Source: Melitaea cinxia (Eukaryota > Arthropoda > Insecta > Lepidoptera > Nymphalidae). From it: DNA of 64,000 bases. This document shows, piece after piece, positions 10,862-23,018 of this stretch; within the stretch, counting starts at the first letter, position 1; each line of letters begins with the position of its first letter. The stretch is taken from positions 10,603,501 to 10,667,500 of the forward strand of contig NC_059402.1 of NCBI RefSeq assembly GCF_905220565.1, read 5' to 3'. The notes beneath the pieces were generated by a model, which saw only the letters and a program-made list of their open reading frames with translations, made no database searches and was not told the DNA's origin. The position numbers were made by a program, and so were the translations under genes.

Positions 10862-13488
10862 GGGGAGGGTGGGGGAATTGCGAACACCTAAGGAAAAAAT
10901 AAAATAAAACGAAACCAAATTAAGTTATCAAAGTTATTTATTAATCAGTCTTTAGTTATACTAATCAACCTTACGTTTTTATAATCAACAGTTATAAATT
11001 TTTGAATTTAAACAAGTTATAATAAAAAAACTAAACATCTGGTGTTCGGGATTACCCCACATGATGTGGGGTAATTACGGATACTGAGCGGGGTAATCCC
11101 GGACACAATCTAACTAGCGCAAAAATCACATAAAAAGCCCTTCGAAGTGCTTTCCCCATTTGTGCACTTCTCATGGGCCCATAATCTACATTTACAACAC
11201 ATTATCCAGTCTTCGGTGATTGGTTGTACATATTTTTCGTTACAGATCAGACAAAAATACTCTTCTTCATTCTTCGATTTGACTTTTTTATTATAAATTT
11301 TTTTTCATGCATCATTTTCAAATGCTTTCAGATTCTTCACGCATTTATTACTTCTATTTTTACTGTTAATCTTTTCATTGACTTTAATATGCTGTTTTTT
11401 CTTTCTTTTTTGTTCTTTTTCTTCTAAACCATCTTTCATGGGGGTGCTGGTTATTATAATTGAATGCCTCTTTCTAGAAGTATGTCTTGTTTTGAGTTGC
11501 GATATTTGGGGAACAGTTACAATTTCCTGAAGTGGAATTGATTCGTCCAACTGAGATACTTGGCTGAATGGCTTTATCAACTGAGCTTCAGGTGTTATAG
11601 GTCTTTTCTCTTTTGATAATTGTGTTTCCTCATCCTATGGTGGTTGAACATTTGACGAGGGTATTGAATGAGTCTCAGGCAATGTCGCTTCTATGAATTC
11701 TTCATCAAATTTTGTTGTATCTAATGGCCAAATACCAGCTGCCCGGAACCCACTTGCTGCTTTCTCAATATTGCTGATCCGATTTAAGACTTTAGTGAAA
11801 AGTTCAACGACTTCGTACTGAGTAATCCTTTGGCCTACGTTGGATGCCATGTATAAATCACATTCGCGGTTATATGCAGTCTTGAGGGGTCCAAAGTATG
11901 TTAAATCCAGAGGTTGCATTCGATGTGACGTATGCGGTGGAAGAGATAACAGTATTATTCCATTCTTGCGACAAAGCAGATAGCAAGCAGGGCTAACGTG
12001 ACTTTCGTGGTTATCTAAAACAAGTAGAATTGGTTTTTCAACAGATGGCTTTGCATTTGAGATAAAATGATGTAACCAATCAACAAAGAGGTTTTCATTT
12101 ATCCAACCCGAATCGCTAACTGCTGCTATCATATCAGAATTGCCTTCACGAAACAATTGAGCATTCATTCTTTTCCTCTTAAAAATGAAAAACGGAGGAA
12201 TTTGAGGCACTGAATGCGCAAACAACTGTTATTGTAGTTCCTTTTTCACCACTAGATATCATACCGACTTGCTTTTGGCCTTTTGGAGCTAGTATCCTGG
12301 AATTTCTCTGCACGTTAGAAATGCCGGTTTCATCAACATTATATAAGCGATTGGCATCAAATTGATATTTTGTTTGCAGTGATTCCAAGTTATTGAAAAA
12401 CATTTTCACTTCTGTTTCGTTAAAGGCAGTGATTCTATTAATGGAAGTAGACTCAGGTCTACGAAGTGAAATATTAGGATTCCTTTTCTTGAACGCGTAG
12501 AACCAGTCCTTACCTGCCATTTGGTTTTTTTTGTCAAAATTGTGCTTTAAATTATTTACTTCGGCAAATTTGAAGGCTATTTTGCGGACCATCTCAATAG
12601 TTAAACCATAAAATTGTTTACTGCATTTCAAAATATGATCCACTAGTTCAACTTCTTGTTCTTGAGAAAATATAGCCTTTCTTCCACTTTTTGGAGTCTT
12701 CATACTTTCTTGCTTAAGATAGTCATGTAAAGTGCTTTTTGGTACAGAATAAGTAGTAGCTGCCTTTCCTATTGAAAGTCTTTTATTTCTCACAGCTTCA
12801 ATGGCTTTCTCTAAGTCCACTAATTTATATTTAGTCTCTGTCTTTCTTTGGTAATTTCTTGGCATCTGAAATATTAATTTATATTTAATAACAATATCAG
12901 AAATAACGTAGTAATTGGAATAAAAAATAATTATTAGGTTTATCAACTATCTCTATACCAAAATACACTTATTTACATATCAGTGAAATATTATATATAT
13001 ATATAATATGTATACACACAATATGTATTTACAATATTTAATAAAAGTTCAGCACTCAATACCGTTTAGGGGTAACTGCGGACGTTCGTATTTACCCCAC
13101 CTCAATCGTCCGCCATTAACCGACTCGCCCAGAAACGCAATATAAATATTTTATTTGAGGTTAGAACCATGCGGTGCATGATATGAGTGCTTTAAAACGT
13201 TGTTCAGTTAGGTGTTATTTCACAAAAAAATCATCATTATTCTATATTTTTTGTACAGTAAAAAGCATGTATCCAATTTTACACAAAAATAAGATGTAAT
13301 TATTGGAAATTAATCAAGTTAACTTACCTTGAAGCGCGAGAGCCTCCTCACTTTAAGACTTATTGTTTGGCACTGGCCGCAAGATCGACTTACGATTGCG
13401 TCATTCAAAATATCTACTGTCCTGTTCTAACACACTTAGACCTGCGCGTCCGCCATTACCCGCCGTCCGTGATTCCCCCACCCTCCCC
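10862..13488 (-). mobile_element. Complete pogo/Tigger-like DNA transposon
   Basis: The terminal inverted repeats are GGGGAGGGTGGGGGAAT (10862-10878) and its complement at 13472-13488. Both sides are flanked by a TA dinucleotide (10860-10861 and 13489-13490), the Tc1/mariner/pogo target duplication. At 2,627 bp it has the size of a full autonomous element and holds one decayed transposase gene on the minus strand. Copies of a GGGGTAAT-type motif lie just inside both ends (about 11050-11105 and 13068-13110) and may be transposase binding sites. Confidence 0.9.
11110..12865 (-). pseudogene. pogo-like transposase (HTH, DDE_1, PHD finger), inactivated
   Basis: The reading starts at MPRNYQRKTETKYK (12865) with a psq-type helix-turn-helix (IGKAATTYSVPKSTLHDYLK). 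A CENP-B-like DNA-binding region (GKDWFYAFKKRNPNISLRRP) follows. The catalytic core has YNVDETG, LVLDNHESH and QPLDLTYFGPLK, which supply the three acidic residues of a pogo-type DDD triad. Near the end a C4HC3-like zinc finger is visible (CLIC, CCKC, WAHEKC, FLCDFC), as in several insect Tigger-like transposases. Three lesions are seen: a one-base frameshift near 12180-12225, an in-frame TAG at 11635-11637 and an in-frame TGA at 11305-11307. After the stops the frame continues to the zinc finger and ends at 11110. No functional protein is expected. Confidence 0.9.
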
Positions 13489-13503
13489 TATCTATACATA
13501 TAA

Positions 13504-13905
13504 TCTATAGATATAATAAAATGATAGGAAAGTCAAAACTGCACATTGAATATTTTTTTTAAACAATATTTGGGGTGTGATCTACAATCGATACCGAAGG
13601 CAAAAATATAGTTTTTAGAATTTCTGTCTGTTTGTCTGTATGTATGTCGGGGTTAAACTCAAAAAGTACTGCATGGATTTACTTCAAATTTGGCACGAAC
13701 ATTATTAAGAAGTCGGGTCAACATATAGGCTACATATTATCACGCTATCACCTACGGGGAACGAGCAGTGAACCTTTATTTCTTCAACGCATTCTGTAAC
13801 AACCTGTAACCATGTCATGAGCTAGCTTTACACTATAAATAAAGACATTCAGTAGTATATTTAGTATCAGCATTGCACCCGTGCGAAGCCGGGGCGGGTC
13901 GCTAG
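13504..13905 (+). mobile_element. Non-autonomous Helitron, family B copy 2
   Basis: It has the same body as 9531-9985, including TGTGATCTACAATCGATACC and the CGGGGCGGGTCGCTAG 3' end, and lies between an A and a T. It lacks about 50 bp near the 3' end that are present in copy 1. A further TCTATACATATAAT start motif lies at 13491, directly at the edge of the pogo element. Confidence 0.75.
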
Positions 13906-14266
13906 TATCAACATATAAATCTAGCGTCAGTAAAAGTATTGTTTATGACAACATAACCTTGGTAAAGGTTTTCTGAAATCTACGTAACCTGCAAATAGAA
14001 CTAATTGCCAAAACCATGTTACGACTCACTTCATTTACTTGTAAACTCCAAAATAAATGTTAATAATCAATAGTATGCATACATTTCTTTACTACGAACG
14101 GAATATAAAATCTTAATTTAATTTTTAACCGACCTTAAGAAGTAGGCGGTTCTGAATCGGTTGGTGTTTTTATAATACCGGTTCTAAATCGGTTGGTACC
14201 AGTACATAAGTAGGATTATACATATTTAAATTTTTAATTTGTTCCTATGCCTACCACGCTCCGTGC

Positions 14267-14353
14267 TACCACGTTTATTGTTACTTGCCGTGATGTTGGC
14301 GATTGAAACATTGCCGAAATATAGGGACCTCAACAAAACAATAAACGTGGTAA
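14267..14353. repeat. Short inverted repeat (hairpin)
   Basis: ACCACGTTTATTGTT and its reverse complement AACAATAAACGTGGT are separated by roughly 55 bp. This may be the remains of a MITE. Confidence 0.5.
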
Positions 14354-14647
14354 GCACCCGAACAAATATAATCCCGTCTCCTTTTGATATTTCCTGACGG
14401 TTTTCCAAACCCTGCTTTCGAGCCTCACGTGATTAATAGACGACCCTAAACACGGCTACAATTTACTTTGAAAGGAGGGTTCATGCAGAACTACCTGGCC
14501 ATACCATGACACTAACTTCCTCTTCTTGCCTAGACGTCAAACCTAATGTGCACGCTCTATAACTAATTAAAATTATTTAATATAAAAAAAAGTGTTTTTT
14601 ATGGTTTTATATACCAGCAACTCCATACGATTAAATCTATATACCTA

Positions 14648-14988
14648 TCTATATATTATTATTATTATTATTGAATAAATAAAATTGGAGTGTCTGTTTG
14701 TAATATTAAAATAACTACTTTTTACTAAATGCATATGGATGTAAACACTGTACTTACATATACCAAAGAAACATTTTTTACAATTTTTGTCTGTCTGTCT
14801 GTTTGTTCCGACTATTCTCTGAAATGGCTGGAGCGATTTTGACGAGACTTTCACTGGCAGTTAGCTGATTTAGTAAGAAGTAACTTGTGCTACTTTTATT
14901 TTAGAAATGTATTTATTTTATAACTCTGCAAACTGAACAATAACTTTTTTTTTAAATTCTACGCGAACGGAGTCGCGGGCACAGCTAG
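14648..14988 (+). mobile_element. Non-autonomous Helitron, family A copy 2
   Basis: It starts TCTATATATT after an A, has a short (ATT)n insertion near the 5' end, and ends GGGCACAGCTAG before a T. The body matches 500-818 (GGAGTGTCTGTT, GTCTGTCTGTTTGTTCCG, CAGTTAGCTGATT). Confidence 0.75.
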
Positions 14989-15146
14989 TTGAAAATAAAA
15001 TATGCTTTCATTTCAGATAAAGGTATATTAACTACGTTAACGTACCTGTTTGTACCGGACAACCTCATAGTTGTGCAGGGAAAAATAGACAACCCTTATT
15101 TTTTCACTTCATTTCACTTAATTCCTTCGGCTAATGCTATATTTTT

Positions 15147-15890
15147 AACCGACTTCCGAAAAAGGAGGAGGTTCTCAATTCGACTGTATTTTTTTTTTGT
15201 ATGTTACATCAGAACTTTTGACCGTGTGGATCGATTTCGACAATTTTTTTTAATCGAAAGGTGGTTTGTGTCAATTGGTCCCATTTAAATTTATTTGATA
15301 TCTAACAACTACTTTTCGAGCGATATCTAATAATGCGTTTTTACTTGACGCTTTTTTCGTCGACCTACGTTGTATTATACCGCATAACTTTCTACTGGAT
15401 GTACCGATTTTGATAATTCTTTTTTTGTTGGAAAGAAGATATCCCTAATTTAGTACCATGATAAGAAAACCAGGATCTGATGATGAAATCCCAGAGAAAT
15501 CGAGGGAAACTCTTGAAAATTCGTAATAACTTTTTACCGGGTGTACCGATTTTGATCATTCTTTTTTTGTTGGAAAGAAGATATCCCTAGTTTAGTACCA
15601 TAATAAGGAAACCAGGATCTGATGATGGGATCCCAGATAAATCGAGGGAACTTCTTGAAAATCCGCAATAACTTTTTACTGGGTGTACCGATTTTAATAA
15701 TTTTTAATTTAATCGAAAGCTGATGTTTGTCATGTGGTCACATATACATTTTATTGAGATCTGATAACTACTTTTTGAGTAATCTTTGATAACGCGTAGT
15801 TACTTGACTATTTTTTCGTCGATCTACGTTGTATTACTCGTCGATGTAATTGAAGTTGGTTTTTTTTTTCGTTTGCGAGCAAACACAATT
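15147..15890 (+). mobile_element. Non-autonomous element, AACCGACTTC family, copy 1
   Basis: The left end AACCGACTTCCGAAAAAGGA and the right part TTGAAGTTGGTTTTTTTT form a short inverted terminal pair. They are followed by TCGTTTGCGAGCAAACACAA, which is present at every right end seen. The interior holds three diverged direct repeats around AACTTTTTACTGGGTGTACC. A similar full-length copy lies at 45340-45981, with fragments at 18388, 29583, 37790, 40160, 49082, 49310 and 54668. It has no ORF, and its class is uncertain. Confidence 0.7.
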
Positions 15891-15981
15891 ATTGTATTAA
15901 ACAAACGGTGGAATTAGACTGAAAATATTCCAATAATCATTTTATCAATTAACGTTGTCTCGGTGCGATTTTATACATATA

Positions 15982-16294
15982 CTAGCCGACTCGGCAAACG
16001 TTGTCTTGCCACTAAACGCTATTTAAAAATAGGGGTTGGTGGTAGAAGGGTGAAAATTTAGGGTTGTATGTATTTTTAAACGCCAAATCATAATAAAATA
16101 AAAAATAAATAATTTATCTAAAAATTTAAAAAAAAATAGGTGTGGACTACCCTTAACATTTAGGGGGATAAAAATAGATGTTGTTCGATTCTTAGACCTA
16201 CCCAATATGCACACAAAATTTCATGAGAATCGGTCAAGCCGTTTCGGAGGAGTTTAACTACAAACACCGCGACAAGAGAATTTTATATATTAGA
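15982..16294 (-). mobile_element. Non-autonomous Helitron, family C copy 1
   Basis: On the minus strand it runs from TCTAATATATAAAATTCTC to CCGAGTCGGCTAG, between A and T. A copy lies at 46760-47041 in the same direction. It is non-coding. Confidence 0.75.
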
Positions 16295-16534
16295 TTATTT
16301 TGCTATATGTACTGGATCATTATCATTAAACACATGAGGGTATATATTCTAAAGCCGGACCTCGTACTATAAATGATTTCGACTAAATAAAATCGTTTTT
16401 TTCCGATTTTAATGAATTAAACATATCGGAATATGTGTGGAGATGGTAGTAACGTGAATTTTATAAGACTGTGATAGGCTGAAATGATGAATACAGTCAC
16501 AGACCGACGATCTATGTAAAATTGCCATGGAGGC

Positions 16535-16625
16535 TGGATGAGGACTGCGAAGAACCGGAATGTCTGCCACGAATTTGGGGAGGCCTATGTCCAACAGTGG
16601 CCTACGGTAGGCTGAACGATTTTTT
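16535..16625 (+). repeat. RTE-type LINE 3' tail fragment
   Basis: The sequence GATGAGGACTGCGAAGAACC through GGCCTATGTCCAACAGTGG matches the 3' end of the RTE fragment at 60519-61182. It ends in an AATGATAATGA-type tail. The preceding 90 bp contain a second, partial piece of the same tail. Confidence 0.65.
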
Positions 16626-17039
16626 TATTAATGATAATGAATATTGTTTTAATTTATATTTTATATTTAGTTTTAAAATTTCATTATTTAGTTTCATTTT
16701 TAGTAAGGAAGATCGTTTATTTATTTAGGTATTTGACTTTGTAGTAATTGTGCCTGTGCGCCATTGAGATTATTGTAGCTCGATCATTGATTTATAAAAA
16801 ACCCTAAATACTCTTAATTCAACGCGAGACACGCTATGTTTGCTAGGTACGCCTGATGGCATGTTGGTGATCGTACATTCGATATACAATCATATTATGA
16901 TTGTCCTATTCATGTGACGCGGTGTGTATGCGTCAAAGAATTAAATGTTTTAATAATGAAGCCAACAATTACAAGCAAATGAATACTTAAACATATGAAA
17001 AATCATTCAGTGGGTGAATTTTATTAAGGGTTCAATTTC

Positions 17040-17280
17040 TTTTTTTATTGGGTTTTATATTCCCGACTGGTTAAGTCCCTCGACCTCACCGAAAACAGCT
17101 AAATAACACTGCTTTCAAAGCGTTGTGTTCCTGTGGTAATTAAGGTGACCAGAGCTCCTTTCGGGGTTAAGGGGTAGGGTCGGCAAGACGTTTGCGATGC
17201 TTCTGAAGTTCTGATGTTGCAGGCGTCTATATAACCTACGGTAATAGTTTACCGTAGGTGATCCGTATTTTTATTTACTG
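17040..17280 (+). repeat. Dispersed repeat, GCAGGCGTC family, copy 1
   Basis: It contains CCCGACTGGTTAAGTCCCTC, AAGGTGACCAGAGCTCCT, TTGCAGGCGTC and TAGTTTACCGTAGGTGATCC. A better preserved copy lies at 36915-37140. It is likely a SINE or the 3' end of a LINE. Confidence 0.65.
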
Positions 17281-17399
17281 ACCAAGTTGTATAAAAAATA
17301 CATTATTAAGTTAACACACAGCTTTGAATATATGACATTTTAATAGATTTGATAAGATCAAACTTTTAGCATGTACCTATTGTGAGCTATGATAATAAT

Positions 17400-17570
17400 A
17401 TTTTGTTAGGTTAGAATAGGACCCCATCTCGCCCCACCCAGACGAATGACTGCTAACACGTGGTGGTTTTTAGTCAGTAGGAGTCTGACATAACCCTCTG
17501 GCGCCCCCGCGCTGGAGGGTATCCATGATGGATTTTCCCCACGTAAATAAAAAAGGATAGTATTTTGTAT
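17400..17570 (+). repeat. GC-richer dispersed repeat fragment
   Basis: The stretch with CATCTCGCCCCACCCAGACG and CTGGCGCCCCCGCGCTGGAG stands out from its AT-rich surroundings and ends in an AAATAAAAAAGG-type tail, so it is probably a retroelement 3' end. No second copy was seen in the window. Confidence 0.45.
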
Positions 17571-18488
17571 AAATGGAAGTATTCGAGCAAAAAAAGAAAC
17601 ATTTTAGTTTCGTCTATTTTATTACATACATAAAGTAATATCATTGTAAAGTATCGTTTTTGGTCAAAAACAAGTTATACTTAACATCACAACTTATTAA
17701 GCTAGGTAAAAAATCGTAAGAGTACCCACTAAAACACGCTATTGACAATCTCAGCGAAGCATCAAAATTGAAATAGAATTGCCACGCAATTGTAACACAG
17801 CTTTATTTAATATATATATACCGATATAATTATAGTATATTCATTCAGTTCTTTATCTGCGCGACATTTAATTGGGAAAAACTAGGTATGCGTTGTACCG
17901 ACATCTCATAAAAAATTTCACAACCATTATTTTACACTCATACAACATTATAAACAGTGGCGTAGCTACAAAGAGGCAAGGCGGGACCCCTAAGCTCAGG
18001 GGGCCCCTCGGACTCTGACTTACAAACTATAAATTGAACTAATGAAAATATCTCCCACATTCGGAATATAAATAAACCAGATTCCATGAACACAAATTTA
18101 ATAATGGTAACTTATCTGAAATATTACAGAAGATATCGCAACAAGTCTCGATCATGCCAATTCCATGTCATTCCCAACAAGTCAACTTTGTTTGAAACTT
18201 GGAGGTAACTCCCCTGTCCCCAGCGTGTTTCAACAGCACGCGCTTGATGCAAGGCGGAAAATAAAAATAAAAATTTGAAGAATTATCTTAAGTTTATCGA
18301 TTTCAAAACAGGAAAGATATGTATTTCAGAACTCAGTTAAATGCACGTTTTGCAGTCAGTTAAATATTCAATTTTCAACTCAAACTTAACCGACTTCAAA
18401 AAAGGAGGAGGTTCTCAATTCGATTTCGATGATATTTGTTTTAATCAAAAGGTGGGGCGTGTCATGTAGCCCCATTTAAATTTAATGG

Positions 18489-19110
18489 AGGATGTCTTTA
18501 AGACCTTCGATTGAGGGGAACGAGGCTTCAACGTCAACGGCGCATGCATTTCTCACCTTCGTTTCGCCGACGATATCGTCATCTTCGCGGAGACGTTGGA
18601 TGAGCTAGGCCAAATGCTGGCCGACCTGAACGAGTCCTTTCGACGAGTCGGTCTCTATATGAACTTGGACAAAACCAAGTCATACCGAGACTGATATGGG
18701 TCGATGGTACCCTTCTCGAAGTTGTTCAGGATTATGTTTACCTAGGCCATACCATCCAAATAGGCCACAACAACTACGAGAGGGAGGCCGATAGGAATGG
18801 TTATATATGGTTGGGCTGGACGGCGTTTAGCAGGCTTCGTTGAGTCTCCACTTTGAAGATGCCGCAATGCTTGAAGACAAGTCTTCGAGCAATGCAACCT
18901 GCCTGTGTTAACACACGGAGCTGAGACGTGGACGCTGACGAAGAGACGGGTCCACAAGTTTAAAGTCGCTCAACGTGCAATGGAACGGGCTAATGCTTGG
19001 AGTTTCTCTCAAAGATACGATAAATTAGACTGTCTGCAAGAGAATGAAATTGACCGACATAGCCCACGGAATTAGCAAGTTGAAGTGGCAGTGAGCTGAT
19101 CACCTGTGTC
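18489..19110 (+). pseudogene. RTE-type reverse transcriptase fragment
   Basis: Translation with frameshifts gives ISHLRFADDIVIFAETLDEL, the reverse transcriptase active-site region with FADD, then GLYMNLDKTK. Downstream sequence matches the RTE copy nested in the mariner at 60519-61182 (for example TGCAATGGAACGGGCTAATGC). Both ends are missing and there are several stops and frameshifts, so it is inactive. Confidence 0.8.
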
Positions 19111-19204
19111 ACACTAAAGTAAGTTACAATTTGTATTTGGTTTTACAGTTTATTATGGAGTCGACTCTATTACGACAATTCTGGAGTATTTTTTTTTAAT
19201 ATAT

Positions 19205-19985
19205 AGACTAGCGCTTGACTGCGATCTCACCTGATGGTAAGTGAAGATGCAGCCTAAGATGGTGCGCGCTTACCTAGAAGATGCCTATTCACTCTTGACT
19301 TAAAGATACCCAAGTTATAGTTAGTTGGAAAAACGGAAGCCGTAAGAAACGGAACGAGGAAGCAAACCGCTTAGCGCGAGATCGTGGGATTTCAACCACG
19401 TAGCGGTGCAGGTTTATGAGGAGGTTATTAATGTGAATCAAGAAGAGGGTTGCAGAGAGAACTGATCCCTGAGGGACACCGGCATTAATCGCCATCAAGT
19501 CAGACGAAGAGCCATCTAAGACCACCCGAAATGATCGCCCACTCAGGAAATATGATATCCAGTCACACAGGCTAGGGGGTGTTCCGTAAGCTGAAAGCTT
19601 GCCCAATAGGCTCTCATGCCAGACCCGGTCAAATGCCTTCGATACATCAAGTGAGACAGCTAGCGCCTCTCCGTGCTTATCCAAGGCTTCGCCCCAGATA
19701 TGTGAGGCGTACACTAAAAGATCCCCCGTGAACCTGTTACGGCGGAAACCGTATTGCTGGTCCGACAGGAGGTCATTCAACGTGAGGTATGCCAGGAGCT
19801 TATCATTCAGTACACGCTCCAAACTTTTACACAGTATGGAGGTGATCGCGATAGGTCTATAGTTAGTCGGGTCGGCACGACTACCTTTTTTAGGTACAGG
19901 TTGAACGTTGGCAATCTTCCATGCTTTAGGAACTTGAGCTGATTTTACGAGTGTGGCGGTACAAGCGTGTCAAAATAGGAGACAA
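19205..19985 (-). pseudogene. LINE reverse transcriptase fragment fused to its 3' tail
   Basis: Reading on the minus strand gives VPKKGSRADPTNYRPIAITS, then LSDQQYGFRRNR, motif A SLDVSKAFDRVWHESLL and NAGVPQGSVLSATLF. It then stops being reverse transcriptase near 19400, before the YADD motif, and runs into a 3' tail-like sequence (AAGTCAAGAGTGAATAGGC to AGATCGCAGTCAAGCGCTAG). An internal deletion removing the active site explains this best. Jockey-like is the closest group I can name. Confidence 0.75.
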
Positions 19986-20113
19986 CTTAGGAGCATGTCG
20001 AATTCGGACTACGACTAATACGGAACAAACTAATATAAATAGTTTAGTTGGGGCTCTCGTTTATATTTTGCCCCCAGGGCCTTCGGTTACCTGGCTACGC
20101 CACTGATTATATG

Positions 20114-22960
20114 TAACCCATTAGTTTTTCTCCGCCAAAAATTTACAAAAATCAGTTACATAAAAACGCATGCAGACATCTATAACACCTATGTGTAATT
20201 CATACAACATTTAATTAACTTTCACTCATCACTTAGGCACAATAAATTTATGGTCGGCATTTACATTTAAAATTTTTAGGTAATTAATTTGCACATAATT
20301 AAAGTATAGAGAAATGTAGGATTTATCGTGTATGTGCGTATAGGTTAGACATATATAAGACACCAATATAAATATAGACGTAATATTGAAAACATGTAAG
20401 TTACTCTTTAGGTACTTTGCATAAAGCAACATTGTAAAACTAATGCAGTACAAATATACATTATTGTTGGTAAACAAGTTGTTTATACTTATGTTATTAG
20501 ATCATACAAAGTGCGCAAATGCAAAACCTATCAACTTTTAAAACACATTTATTTAGAGTAATAATTATTAACGCCCATTACAACATGTACAAAATAAACC
20601 CCCCACATAGGCTCGATAAAAAATTAAATATCTGCTCTTGCAGAAGTTTTGCTATAATACAGTCATGATATAGCGTTATACGTAGGTACTTATTTTAAGA
20701 CATTAACGCGGAAACGATTCTTCGTAAGTATTTTCGTAAAATAAAGTTGTAAATCCACATATTAATTCAAATCGACAGATAAGAACAACAAATCTCATAA
20801 TCAAACACTATTTACATAAGTCAGATCATAGAAAAAAAAATCCTAGGTCAGTTGCCTTGAAATTGTAACTCCACCCAAATTTAAAAATCTTCGCAAACAT
20901 AAAAGGTCTAGTTGAGTCTATTTGATGCATTTGTCGGAGCTGCGTTATGTAGCTCTACCTCCGTTTATATTATTAGTTTGAACACGAATATAATAAATAT
21001 CAATAAATTTTCGACGGAATTTTTTTCCAAGACTGTTAGAAAAGTTTTAAAAGAATCAAAATAAAATAATAGAATGTAAACAATAAATTTCATAATAGTA
21101 AACAAAACTGAATAATAAAGTATAATAATAATAACATATTATATTTCATTGCCTTATTAATAATTGTACTTAAATTTTTTTTTTTTTTTTTTTTTTTTAA
21201 GGAAATGATGAACTATCTTGTAAATTCAACTTAAAAAACGAGTGACTTAGGTAGATTTTTTTTCAATTAAGTTGATTCTTGTATCAAAGTTTTGTTGTAT
21301 GTACATTTGTTCGAAAATCTAAATTAATCTTGCCTTATAATTTTTATGGTCGAAACTGTAAATTAATATAATTATTGGTGTATACTAGTTAGTATAATTT
21401 CCAACAAATAGATGTCAAAAATACTAATTTGAAATATTAAAATGTATTGTATTTATATTTGTCAAAAGTCCACAACATTATTTTGTAATTTGTGTCCAAG
21501 CATTTTGATAATTTGTATGAAGCTCTTTTCTTTAAACTATGGGAATGTCAGTTCAAATAAAAAAAAGATTAAGCACAACAAATTCAGATTGTTATTGAAT
21601 TTCTAGTTAATGACAATAACTGAAATAATATTTACATTATCCATGTGTATACTTAACCTTAATTTTTTACCCTGCTCACAACACAACTTGCTTCATATTG
21701 AAACAAGTATTGTCAATTGAATTGGCCTGTATCCCTACACTTTCTACAAAACCCTGCCATTTTAAATTCGCCAATTTATTCTTTTAATTCTTCTAGCAAC
21801 CCAATGCCACCTACAATACTTTTATAATACTATACTTTTTTAAGTAGGTAATGTCATTTTTTTTATTATTATATCATTAAACTAAAAGATTTTTAAGAAA
21901 CAAAAATTTTGCATATTTACATAATTATTTTACATTCAAATTATCAACATGTTGAATGTAAGATAACTAGATGTAATAATACAATTTGTTTTTTTTTTCA
22001 ACATCCATAAAAAATACAAAACATGCTGAGAATTGTATTTTCTATTCAAATGTATTTGTTCAATTGTAAAGTAATGTAGTAAGTCGAAATAAAACATTTA
22101 ATTTCATTTCTTTAAAAGATAATTATTATACAATTTCAATAAAATGGCACACACAATCAGTGCTCTCTAAATTCCTTTTTATTTATATTATGTAGAGTTG
22201 ACAATACAAATAATTTACACTTTATAAAAATAGAAAAGGTATCAGTCAATGTACTGTCTTATACATTTTTATACTACAGCACAATATTACAACGGAGATG
22301 TCAAATAAAACTAATTAAAATGCATCAAAGACTTCCACTATGACTAGTGAATTAGGCACACAAAATATAAATACATACATTGTAACTGAAAAGCTGCACA
22401 AATAATTATAATTCACAATGACCATACTAATATGTTGCACACTTATTTATTGTTATTATTTTAAATGAAATAATAAAGTTTCAAAATGTATTTTAGAATT
22501 TTTAAATATGATCGGCTTCAAAATATGATTATAGATTTCAAATTTCAAATCTTTAACGGTTATTTAGAGTGAGGAAATGTGATATGTGTATATTTCATAT
22601 AATATTATAATATTGTAATCATGAATAGATCTCTTGATAATTTAGACAACTTTTTACTTTGGACACCTAAGTTCATCAAATTACTTATGCAGATATTGAA
22701 ATTTTGGCACATCAAGTATAATTGAAAAAAAAAATGACTATAATAAAAATATTAAATTCTAGTGGTAATATCACTATCAATTATCTGCAAAAAATAGTTA
22801 CTTAACAACTCCTTAAAGTAACTTAAAACCATAGAAATTGTTGTTTAGTAATATAAACATATTCCAATTGACTCGAAGTTTACCACCCTAAAAAGTTTAT
22901 CAATTACTTCAACTTTTTCATTGAAATAACAAAAAAATTTTTTTTTTGATAAAACAATAT
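20114..22960. other. AT-rich DNA downstream of the Met1-like gene
   Basis: No coding exon or classified repeat was recognised. It contains a ~22-base T run at 21177-21198 and many short A/T runs. Part of it may be 3' UTR of the minus-strand gene at 23019-24584 if a distal poly(A) site is used. Confidence 0.45.
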
Positions 22961-22968
22961 GAACATAT

Positions 22969-22974
22969 TTTATT
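22969..22974 (-). terminator. Candidate poly(A) signal for the Met1-like gene
   Basis: AATAAA on the minus strand, 45 bp past the stop codon of the gene at 23019. It would give a very short 3' UTR, so other signals further downstream remain possible. Confidence 0.4.
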
Positions 22975-23018
22975 CAAAATATTGAGTCCAATTATAAAAA
23001 TGTTTATAAGACGCATAT

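Larger units (their letters stand above)
17955..20105. mobile_element. hAT-like element carrying retrotransposon debris
   Basis: The left end CAGTGGCGTAGCTA and the right end TGGCTACGCCACTG are inverted repeats of the hAT type. The flanks ATTATAAA (17947-17954) and ATTATATG (20106-20113) match at six of eight positions, fitting a decayed 8-bp target duplication. No hAT transposase is seen. The interior holds an AACCGACTTC-family fragment, an RTE fragment and a second LINE fragment. Confidence 0.7.
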
